This document shows, in pieces, positions 1-6,496 of a stretch of 14,706 nucleotides of DNA. The DNA lies in the NCBI GenBank assembly GCA_002408485.1, contig DHSP01000003.1, positions 104,528-119,233 of the forward strand, given 5' to 3'. The notes under the pieces are model-generated. The model ran no database searches. It was not told the origin of the DNA and saw only the letters and a program-made list of their open reading frames with translations. Positions within the stretch are counted from its first letter, which is position 1, and the number at the start of each line of letters is the position of its first letter. Origin of the DNA: Proteiniphilum sp. UBA5283. GTDB lineage: Bacteria; Bacteroidota; Bacteroidia; Bacteroidales; Dysgonomonadaceae. The position numbers and the translations under genes were made by a program.

Positions 1-677
1 GACTGAGGCAGGAACCGTGCTACGTTAATGGAGTTCGCGGAGGTGAGGTTCAGTCGGGCGTTTAGTTCCTTGTCCATGAATGCCGATTTCACCAAAGCCT
101 GGCAATCATCAAACGTACCGTCTATCTCCAGCGCCACAATGTTTTGTCCCAATGTGGTAAACTGTGCTTCCTGAATATCGCTCACCTTTCCGGCCGGATA
201 AAGCACAAACACCTGTATGCCTTCCACCCCCAGGAAACCGTTGGCCACGGCGCTTCCTGTGTCGCCCGAGGTAGCCACCAACACCTTCACGTTGTCCTGT
301 CCCTGTTCTTTCACAAAGTAGGACAGCATGCGTGCCATAAACCGGGCGCCCACATCTTTGAAGGCGAAGGTGGGCCCGTGAAACAATTCCAGAACATAGA
401 TTCCCTCTTCAACCTTCTTCAGGGGAATATCGAAGCTCAACGTGTCGGTGACGATGGCATCCAGTTGCTCTTTGGGAATGTCTTTTCCAAAGAAGGCTCC
501 TGCCACTATTTTGGCGATATCCTGCAAGCCGGAATCTGCAATCTTCGCGTAAAAGCCGGAAGAGAGTTTCTCTATTGTTTCGGGCATATAAAGTCCCTTG
601 TCGGGAGCAAGTCCCTTTACCACGGCTTCCTGTAGCGAGGAGGAAGGTGCTTTTTTATTTGTGCTGTAGTAGTGCAT
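1..677 (-). CDS. thrC: Threonine synthase, C-terminal part missing at window edge
   Basis: This is the N-terminal 225 residues of a PLP-dependent threonine synthase, which converts O-phosphohomoserine to threonine in the cytoplasm. The frame stays open to base 1, so the gene is cut by the window edge rather than broken. Visible marks are HGPTFAFKDVGARF (residues 100-113) with the PLP Schiff-base lysine K107, the phosphate-binding stretch ATSGDTGSAVANG (135-147), and SANSINVARFLPQ at the cut end. All are hallmarks of the ThrC family, which is usually about 430 residues, so about half is present. The start at 677 gives MHYYSTNKKAP, a typical family N-terminus. It is the third gene of the thr operon, 36 nt after the kinase-like gene, and is probably co-transcribed from the promoter near 4590. 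Confidence 0.96.
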   Translation of the reverse strand, partial: MHYYSTNKKAPSSSLQEAVVKGLAPDKGLYMPETIEKLSSGFYAKIADSGLQDIAKIVAGAFFGKDIPKEQLDAIVTDTLSFDIPLKKVEEGIYVLELFHGPTFAFKDVGARFMARMLSYFVKEQGQDNVKVLVATSGDTGSAVANGFLGVEGIQVFVLYPAGKVSDIQEAQFTTLGQNIVALEIDGTFDDCQALVKSAFMDKELNARLNLTSANSINVARFLPQ

Positions 678-713
678 GTTTTTGTTTTGTTGTCAGCAAT
701 AGAAAAGATTGAA

Positions 714-1928
714 TTACACAGAGAAGATTGTTTTCATCAGGGCATCGCCCTTGAGAGTTCCCAGGGAACCTTCGCGGGCAGCAACCTCATCGTACCGTTG
801 TACGCTGTCGGGTTCTATCCCTCTGTGCCAAATCAGGAAAGGGATGGGATCCCGGGTGTGTGTGCGAATGGCACAAGGTGTGGGGTGATCGGGCAGGATG
901 GTAATGGTGACCGGTTCCTCCCAGCTGAGTGTCTCTTCGTAAATTGTTTTTACAATGCGTTCATCCAGATACTCAATCGTTTTCACCTTCAGCGGTACAT
1001 CCCCTTCGTGCCCGGCTTCATCGCTGGCCTCGATATGCAGGTAGACAAAGTCCTTCTCTCTGAGCGCCTCGAGTGCGGCACGCGCCTTTCCCTCGTAATT
1101 GGTGTCGTGCAGGCCGGTAGCGCCCTCCACCAGGATCACCTCCAGTCCGGCATACACACCGATGCCCCGAATCAGGTCGACTGCTGAAATGACGGCGCCG
1201 TTGTGTATCGGGTAGAGCTCCGCAAGGGGTTTCATTTGAGGGCGATAGCCCGGTGACCAGGGCCAGATGCTGTTCGCCGGATCCTTTCCTGCTGCTATCC
1301 TCTTTTTGTTGACAGGGTGATTGCGCAGCAGTTCCTGCGATGCGAGAATCAGCTCGTTCAATGCTTTTGCGGTCGGCCTTCCCTCTTCACTTTCCGGTTG
1401 AATAAGGTGCGGGCGGAAAGGCTTTTCGGGTATGTCGTGGGGCGGTGTGCAATGTATCCGCTTGTCGCCTCCCCGCATCTTCAGCAGGTGCCGGTAAGAG
1501 ACACCCGGGTAAAAGCCGAAGATATCGTTCCCCCGTTCGTTTTGAAGAAACCGGATCAATTCTGCCGCTTCGGCAGTAGAGATGTGTCCTGCCGAATGAT
1601 TTTTAATGCGGTCGCCTTCTATGCACACCAGGTTACAGCGCATGGCCATCTCCCCTGGCAGGATTTCCACGCCCATGCTGGCTGCTTCCAGTACACCGCG
1701 CCCTTCGTACACCGATGGAACATCGTAGCCCAACACCGACAGGTTGGCAATCTCGCTACCCGGAGCAAAACCGTCGGGAACCGTGTTCAAAAGGCCGTTT
1801 CTTCCTTTTCGGGCAAGCATATCCATATAGGGAGTGTTTGCTGCCTGTAAGGGTGTTTTGTTTCCCAGTGAGGCGATGGGTTCGTCTGCCATGCCGTCTC
1901 CCAGTATGATGATGTTTTTTGGAGTCAT
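714..1928 (-). CDS. ApgM-family phosphoglycerate mutase-like protein, probable homoserine kinase
   Basis: This 404-residue protein belongs to the alkaline-phosphatase superfamily, in the ApgM branch of cofactor-independent phosphoglycerate mutases. Metal-site motifs are in order: LGDGMAD (D11), GSEIANLS with probable nucleophile S58, HIEASDEAGHEGD (D303, H307) and ILPDHPTP (D347, H348). The frame is open to 1997, but the upstream extension lies inside the end of thrA; starting at 1928 gives MTPKNIIILGDG, the family N-terminus, one base after the thrA stop (TAA-A-ATG). It sits exactly where thrB would be, between thrA and thrC, and no GHMP-type kinase is present. Members of this subfamily in thr operons have long been proposed to act as homoserine kinase. 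From context I infer that role here (homoserine to O-phosphohomoserine); glycolytic mutase activity is the alternative. Confidence 0.9.
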   Translation of the reverse strand: MTPKNIIILGDGMADEPIASLGNKTPLQAANTPYMDMLARKGRNGLLNTVPDGFAPGSEIANLSVLGYDVPSVYEGRGVLEAASMGVEILPGEMAMRCNLVCIEGDRIKNHSAGHISTAEAAELIRFLQNERGNDIFGFYPGVSYRHLLKMRGGDKRIHCTPPHDIPEKPFRPHLIQPESEEGRPTAKALNELILASQELLRNHPVNKKRIAAGKDPANSIWPWSPGYRPQMKPLAELYPIHNGAVISAVDLIRGIGVYAGLEVILVEGATGLHDTNYEGKARAALEALREKDFVYLHIEASDEAGHEGDVPLKVKTIEYLDERIVKTIYEETLSWEEPVTITILPDHPTPCAIRTHTRDPIPFLIWHRGIEPDSVQRYDEVAAREGSLGTLKGDALMKTIFSV

Positions 1929-1929
1929 T

Positions 1930-4374
1930 TTATCGGATATTAGCGATGGAAATGATGTCTGAGAACACCCCTGCCGCGGTAACGGTTGCGCCGGCACCGT
2001 AGCCCTTGATGACCATCGGATACTCGTTGTAGCGCTCGGTGGTAATCATGATGATGTTGTTGCTTCCTTCCAGGTCGTAGAAAGGATGTCCCTGTTCTAC
2101 TTCCCGGAGCCCTACTTCGCATGCCCCATTGTCGTAGGAAGCCACAAAACGCAGTTTCTTGCCATCTTTTGCCAGTTCTTTCCTACGTTCTTCAAACGAA
2201 GCATCAAGCTCGGAAATGGTCTGCCAAAACTCATCGAGTGTTCCTTCAAAATATTTTGGAGGCACGAAAAGATTTTTGTGTACATCCGACTGGTTTACAC
2301 GGGCACCGGCTTCCCGGGAAAGGATTACCAGCTTCCTTGTCACGTCGAGGCCGCTCAGGTCGATGCGCGGATCGGGTTCGGCAAACTGAGCATCTACCGC
2401 CATCCTGACTGCCTGGCTGAAGGGAATCTCTTCGCTCAGCGTATTGAAAATAAAATTCAGTGTTCCCGAGAGTACAGCTTCGAGTTTGACGATCCTGTCT
2501 CCCGAGTTGATCAACGAATTCATGGTGTTGATGATGGGCAATCCGGCGCCTACATTGGTTTCGAAAAGAAACTTCACACCGCTTTTCCGGGCAGTCTCCT
2601 TCAGCATGCGATAACTGTCGTAGTCGGATGAGGCTGCAATCTTGTTGGCCGTGACCACCGAGATGTTGCGTGCCATCAGTTCGCCATAGAGCGCAGCAAT
2701 GTGGGGGCTTGCAGTACAATCGACCACTACCGAGTTGAAAATGTTCATTTTCAGTATCTCGTCCCTTATCCGTTCGGGCGAACTCTTCACGCCGTTTTTC
2801 ATCAGATTTTCGAAGTATCCTTCAAGCGGTATGCCCTCGCGGGTGAAGAGTGCTTTGCGTCCGTTGGCAATTCCCACGATGTTGATTCTGAGTTTATTGT
2901 GTTCCTTGAGTGTAGCTTGCTGCTCCCGTATTTGCTCCAGTAGTTTTCCACCCACCGTGCCGGTGCCGATGACAAACAGGTTCAGTTCCTGGTAGGGCGA
3001 CAGGAAGAAAGAGTCGTGGATTACGTTGAGCGCTTTCTTCAGGTCGGACCTGGCAATCACACAGGAAATATTGGTTTCGCCGGCCCCCTGTGCCAGGGCG
3101 ATCACGCTGATCCCATTTCTTCCCAGAGCGCCAAAAAACTTTCCTGCAATGCCCGGCACATGTTTCATGTTTTGTCCCACAATTGCGATGGTGGCCAGGT
3201 CATATTCGACCATGATCTCGTTGATACTTCCCATGGCGATCTCGTGAGCAAACTCGTGGCTTAGGACTTTCTGCGACAGAGGTGCATCCTGCGAGCGTAC
3301 GCCAATAGAGGTGCTGTTTTCGGAAGATGCCTGGGAGACAATAAATACGCTGATGCCGTTGTCGGCCAAAGTCGAGAAAATTCGTTTGTTCACTCCGATG
3401 ACACCCACCATGCCCAGTCCCTGGATGGTGATCAGGGCTGTGTCGTTGATGGAGGAGATTCCTTTGATGATTTTTCCGTTGCGTGTGGGTTTGATATCTC
3501 TTATCAGGGTGCCTTTTGCCTCCGGGTGAAAGGTGTTCTTCACATAAATGGGAATATTTTTATGAAAGACCGGAAAGATGGTAGGCGGGTAGATCACTTT
3601 TGCCCCGAAATTGGACAGTTCTATCGCTTCGGTGAACGACAGCTCATCGATGACATAGGCTGAATTGATGATTTTGGGGTCCGCCGTCATAAATCCGTCC
3701 ACATCCGTCCATATTTCCAGTACGGTGGCATCGAGTGCCGCAGCGATGATGGCTGCCGTATAGTCCGACCCTCCGCGCCCCAGGTTTGTGATGTCGTTAT
3801 CCCCACAACTCGAAGAGATAAATCCCGGTACAATGGCTACGTGAGGTGGCGGCATTTCGGAAAAGGTTTTCCTGACCAGCTTATTGGATTGTGCCAGATC
3901 GGGTATGTGGCTGCTGAATTGCCTGTTTGTCTTGATAAACTCTGTGGCGTCGTACAATTGAGCGCCCTCTATAACCTTGCTGATGATTAGTGAGGAGAGG
4001 CGTTCGCCGTAGCTCACAATCTTATCGGATGTCTTTTGGGAGAGATCGCCAATCAGAAATACGCCTCGAAGAATATTGCGCAGATCGTCGTATAGCTGTT
4101 GTGTTTTCTGCACCACCTCCTGTTTGTCGGCGGGTGAAGTGACCATCTTTTCAATGATCTCGTCGTGGCGGGCGATGATTTCGTCCAATAGCGGCTTATA
4201 ACCCGAATTGTTGTTCAGTGCAAAGTCGGCAGCCAGTAGCAGTCGGTCTGTCACACTGTTCAATGCCGACACAACCACAATCACGGGTTCCGTTTCCTTT
4301 TCAACAATCTCCTTCACCAGTTGCAGGCTATCGGGATTTCCTACGGAGGTTCCTCCGAATTTCATCACTTTCAT
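1930..4374 (-). CDS. thrA: Bifunctional aspartokinase / homoserine dehydrogenase
   Basis: This 814-residue cytoplasmic fusion enzyme catalyses the first and third steps of the aspartate pathway: aspartate phosphorylation and NAD(P)H-dependent reduction of aspartate semialdehyde to homoserine. Residues 1-295 are the kinase, with KFGGTSVG (5-12) and GRGGSDYTA. Residues about 310-455 are tandem ACT regions, the usual site of threonine feedback. A Rossmann motif GTGTVGG (470-476) opens the dehydrogenase, which includes ANK (K578) and the signature DLSGLDVTRK (672-681). The length matches E. coli ThrA (about 820). The frame is open to 4458, but the extra 28 residues fall in the structured leader and have no family similarity; the start at 4374 gives MKVMKFGGTS. 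It is first in the operon, one base before the kinase-like gene, and is probably controlled by the leader at 4394-4570. Confidence 0.97.
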   Translation of the reverse strand: MKVMKFGGTSVGNPDSLQLVKEIVEKETEPVIVVVSALNSVTDRLLLAADFALNNNSGYKPLLDEIIARHDEIIEKMVTSPADKQEVVQKTQQLYDDLRNILRGVFLIGDLSQKTSDKIVSYGERLSSLIISKVIEGAQLYDATEFIKTNRQFSSHIPDLAQSNKLVRKTFSEMPPPHVAIVPGFISSSCGDNDITNLGRGGSDYTAAIIAAALDATVLEIWTDVDGFMTADPKIINSAYVIDELSFTEAIELSNFGAKVIYPPTIFPVFHKNIPIYVKNTFHPEAKGTLIRDIKPTRNGKIIKGISSINDTALITIQGLGMVGVIGVNKRIFSTLADNGISVFIVSQASSENSTSIGVRSQDAPLSQKVLSHEFAHEIAMGSINEIMVEYDLATIAIVGQNMKHVPGIAGKFFGALGRNGISVIALAQGAGETNISCVIARSDLKKALNVIHDSFFLSPYQELNLFVIGTGTVGGKLLEQIREQQATLKEHNKLRINIVGIANGRKALFTREGIPLEGYFENLMKNGVKSSPERIRDEILKMNIFNSVVVDCTASPHIAALYGELMARNISVVTANKIAASSDYDSYRMLKETARKSGVKFLFETNVGAGLPIINTMNSLINSGDRIVKLEAVLSGTLNFIFNTLSEEIPFSQAVRMAVDAQFAEPDPRIDLSGLDVTRKLVILSREAGARVNQSDVHKNLFVPPKYFEGTLDEFWQTISELDASFEERRKELAKDGKKLRFVASYDNGACEVGLREVEQGHPFYDLEGSNNIIMITTERYNEYPMVIKGYGAGATVTAAGVFSDIISIANIR

Positions 4375-4393
4375 CGTGTGTGAATAATTTTTA

Positions 4394-4497
4394 ACCGTTT
4401 TAGAAACGGTGTTGAATAAAAAATGTGAATTGTAAATCGCAAACCGGTTGGTTTGCAAATGGCAAGCAGTGTTGCCGTACGGATGTGAAAATTTACA
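4394..4497 (-). promoter_or_regulatory. Putative thr attenuator: competing RNA helices between leader peptide and thrA
   Basis: Read on the minus strand, this untranslated segment can form several helices. Hairpin 1 (4461-4476) is GGCAA/TTGCC with a 6-nt loop. Hairpin 2 (4439-4456) is a perfect 7-bp stem GCAAACC/GGTTTGC with loop AACC. Hairpin 3 (4394-4410) is a perfect 7-bp stem ACCGTTT/AAACGGT with loop CTA, ending 19 nt before the thrA ATG. Two longer-range pairings are also possible: TGTAAAT over the leader stop codon (4491-4497) with ATTTACA (4431-4437), and AACCGGTTT (4441-4449) with AAACGGTT (4393-4400), one G bulged. The second excludes hairpins 2 and 3. A run of six T lies at 4418-4423, but no hairpin abuts it directly. 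I therefore cannot say whether control is by transcription termination or translation. No folding program was run. Confidence 0.5.
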
Positions 4498-4570
4498 TAA
4501 CCCCCCAGGGGGTCATGGTCATAGTAGTGGTGTGGAAGTATGTTGAATACAAGCTCTGCATTGCGAACAT
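4493..4570 (-). CDS. Threonine/methionine-rich leader peptide upstream of thrA (thrL-like)
   Basis: This 25-codon ORF ends in TAA, lies on the thrA strand, and stops 118 nt before the thrA start. Its core reads HTTTMTMTPWGVM. Six of 25 codons are Thr (positions 10, 14-16, 18, 20), and Met sits at 17, 19 and 25. This composition is what attenuator leader peptides of threonine operons show (E. coli thrL is likewise Thr-rich), though the sequence itself is unlike E. coli's. The ATG is only about 8 nt after the transcription start predicted from the -7 box; codon 4 (also ATG, at 4561) is an alternative start. The stop codon lies inside a segment able to pair with 4431-4437, so a ribosome at the stop would alter the leader fold. 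The gene is inferred; no homologues could be compared. Confidence 0.68.
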   Translation of the reverse strand: MFAMQSLYSTYFHTTTMTMTPWGVM

Positions 4571-4582
4571 TTGAATTTGTTG

Positions 4583-4613
4583 CAAAGATAAAGGAATAAT
4601 TGATAAAACGAAA
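4583..4613 (-). promoter_or_regulatory. Bacteroidota-type promoter for the thr operon
   Basis: On the minus strand, TTTC (4610-4613) is followed by a 19-nt spacer and TATCTTTG (4583-4590). The latter matches the Bacteroidota primary-sigma -7 consensus TAnnTTTG exactly; the -33 element matches TTTG in three of four bases and the spacing is within the usual range. Transcription should start near 4576-4579, just ahead of the leader peptide ATG at 4570. This supports reading the leader ORF as the first translated unit of the mRNA. Confidence 0.68.
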
Positions 4614-4632
4614 CGGGCAAGCCTAAAAAATG

Positions 4633-4664
4633 TTTTAATCAGATAAAAATAATTCTTATTTTTG
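4633..4664 (+). promoter_or_regulatory. Bacteroidota-type promoter for the GH123-like gene
   Basis: On the plus strand, TTTT (4633-4636), a 20-nt spacer and TATTTTTG (4657-4664) fit the TTTG / TAnnTTTG pattern, with a full match at -7. Transcription would begin near 4671, giving a 5' leader of about 66 nt before the ATG at 4737. The box overlaps the most upstream ATG of the open frame (4662), which argues that the upstream ATG is not the real start. The -33 element lies about 20 bp from that of the divergent thr promoter. Confidence 0.58.
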
Positions 4665-4736
4665 CCTTTCTTATCTTCATTCGCCGGCCCGGTGGCTCCC
4701 CCATCTCAATTAATCCGGCAAAAATTAAACGTTTTT

Positions 4737-6491
4737 ATGAAATCAACCATCCCTTTTCTTATTTTCTTTCTCGCGTTCCATTTCATTTCCTGCGGTAGCA
4801 GACATCCCGGCAAAGAGTGTCTCACCTTTGAGGAAATGAAAGATCCGACAAGTGATACGTTATCCGACTGGTCTCATGTCTCTAAAGGGTTACATGCCTC
4901 ATTTATTTCCACAGACGACAGGATGCCGAAGTCTGTGGCACCCGGGGTGTCTGTTAACAAGAGCGTAGCGCTTACCGGCTGGAGGGGAGAAAAAATATCT
5001 GCTCAGCTGCTTTTGTGGTCGGCTGAAGAGGTAGACCCGGTAGAGCTTGAATTTGCCGATTTTGAGTCTGTTGATCATACACTACCGGCATCTGTTGCGC
5101 AAGCAAGATTTGTTCGCTACGTGATGACCGATGAATTCGGTCCCGGATGCGGACACCGCAAACCGGAAGATTTTCCGGCATCCCTCTCGGCCGATATGCT
5201 GGACAACCTGCCCTGTTTCCATATGGAAGCAAAGACAGTGAGGCCGGTCTGGCTTACTTTCAGCATTCCTTCCGCTGCTGTTGCCGGAAATTACAAGGGG
5301 ACGTTGACCCTGCATGCCGGAGGCCGTCCCGTTGAGGAGTTCGGGATTGAGCTGACGGTGGTAGACCGTGTGCTACCCGAGCCATCGGAGTGGCTCTATC
5401 ACCTCGATCTGTGGCAGCACCCTTCGGCAGTGGCCCGGGTGCATAATTTGGAGGTATGGAGCGACGCTCATTTCGAGAAAATGAAGCCGTTAATGAAAAT
5501 GCTGGCCGATGCGGGACAGAAAGTAATTACCGCCACCCTGAACAAGGACCCGTGGAACAATCAGAGCTTTGATGCATACGCCGACATGATTGTCTGGACA
5601 AAGAATGAGGATGGAAGCTGGTCGTACGACTATACCATATTCGATAAGTGGGTACAGTTCATGATGGATCTGGGTATCGGCAAAATGATCAACTGTTACT
5701 CCCTGCTTACCTGGAATAATCAATTGCATTATCGAGATGTGGTAAAAGGCGAGCTGGTTACCATTGAGTTAAAGGCCCAGTCGAAGGAATACGCTGAATT
5801 GTGGAGTACCTTCCTGAAGGATTTCGCCCGGCATCTTCGCAGCAAGGGGTGGCTGGAGAAAACGAATATTGCCATGGATGAGCGTGCTCCGGCAGACATG
5901 CAAGCCGCCCTGAAGGTATTGGCAGAGGCTGCTCCCGAACTGGGGGTCTCTTTGGCAGACAATCACAAGAGCTATAAAGAGTATCCCTGGATCAAGGATG
6001 TCAGCGTGGGAGCTGCCAGCAAGGTGGATAAGGAAGATATCGCTGTCCGAAGATCAAAAGGGTTGGTCACCACCTATTACGTATGTTGTGCTGATTCGTT
6101 CCCCAACATGTTTACCTTCTCTGCTCCGGCAGAATCTGTCTACGCTGCATGGTATGCGGTTGCCAATGATTTCGATGGACTTTTGCGCTGGGCCTACAAT
6201 TCGTGGGTTGAAAATCCGCTGACCGACTCTCGTTTCAGGACGTGGCCGGCCGGTGACACCTATATGGTCTATCCCGGTGCACGGAGTTCTATCCGTTTCG
6301 AGCGACTGGTTGAAGGGATTCAGGATGCAGAAAAAATCCGTGTATTGCGTAAACAATACACGGATCTGGACAGTCCTGAATCATTGGAAAAACTACAGGA
6401 GCTGGAAGAGGCAATTGCCCTTTTTGATACGCTGACACCTTCTGCCGACTGGCCAGAAAGGCTCAATGTGGCCAAAAGATTACTGAATTAG
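4737..6491 (+). CDS. GH123/DUF4091-family lipoprotein, probable beta-N-acetylgalactosaminidase-like glycosidase
   Basis: This is a 584-residue predicted lipoprotein with an N-terminal hydrophobic segment and lipobox FISC (C19). An N-terminal beta-rich region (about 30-215) precedes a TIM-barrel-like catalytic region (about 220-565). The latter contains MDERA with adjacent D381-E382, matching the Asp-Glu catalytic pair of GH123. It also carries the C-terminal block LLRWAYNSW...WPAGDTYMVYPG...RFERLVEGIQDAEKIR that I recognise as typical of DUF4091/GH123. Characterised GH123 enzymes cleave terminal beta-GalNAc by substrate-assisted catalysis; many relatives are untested, so the substrate is inference. 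The start at 4737 was chosen over 4662 because it begins directly at the signal peptide and lies after the promoter. The gene ends 5 bp from the convergent sulfatase gene. The neighbouring sulfatases suggest sulfated, GalNAc-containing glycans. Confidence 0.87.
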   Translation: MKSTIPFLIFFLAFHFISCGSRHPGKECLTFEEMKDPTSDTLSDWSHVSKGLHASFISTDDRMPKSVAPGVSVNKSVALTGWRGEKISAQLLLWSAEEVDPVELEFADFESVDHTLPASVAQARFVRYVMTDEFGPGCGHRKPEDFPASLSADMLDNLPCFHMEAKTVRPVWLTFSIPSAAVAGNYKGTLTLHAGGRPVEEFGIELTVVDRVLPEPSEWLYHLDLWQHPSAVARVHNLEVWSDAHFEKMKPLMKMLADAGQKVITATLNKDPWNNQSFDAYADMIVWTKNEDGSWSYDYTIFDKWVQFMMDLGIGKMINCYSLLTWNNQLHYRDVVKGELVTIELKAQSKEYAELWSTFLKDFARHLRSKGWLEKTNIAMDERAPADMQAALKVLAEAAPELGVSLADNHKSYKEYPWIKDVSVGAASKVDKEDIAVRRSKGLVTTYYVCCADSFPNMFTFSAPAESVYAAWYAVANDFDGLLRWAYNSWVENPLTDSRFRTWPAGDTYMVYPGARSSIRFERLVEGIQDAEKIRVLRKQYTDLDSPESLEKLQELEEAIALFDTLTPSADWPERLNVAKRLLN

Positions 6492-6496
6492 CTCAT

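Noticed and set aside
144..635. A 163-codon open frame on the plus strand
   Set aside because: It is antisense to the threonine synthase coding region, which shows clear PLP-enzyme motifs; the plus-strand product has no recognisable features.
4375..4458. N-terminal extension of thrA by 28 codons from an ATG at 4458
   Set aside because: The extra residues have no aspartokinase similarity and fall on the structured leader, while MKVMKFGGTS at 4374 is the normal family start.
4499..4512. C-run/G-run inverted repeat (ACCCC/GGGGT) at the end of the leader ORF, considered as a terminator
   Set aside because: The stem is 5 bp with a 4-nt loop, lies inside the leader coding sequence under the translating ribosome, and is not followed by a T tract.
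4662..4736. Upstream ATG for the GH123-like gene
   Set aside because: This ATG overlaps the predicted -7 box and would put 25 non-hydrophobic residues before a clean lipoprotein signal peptide that starts at 4737.
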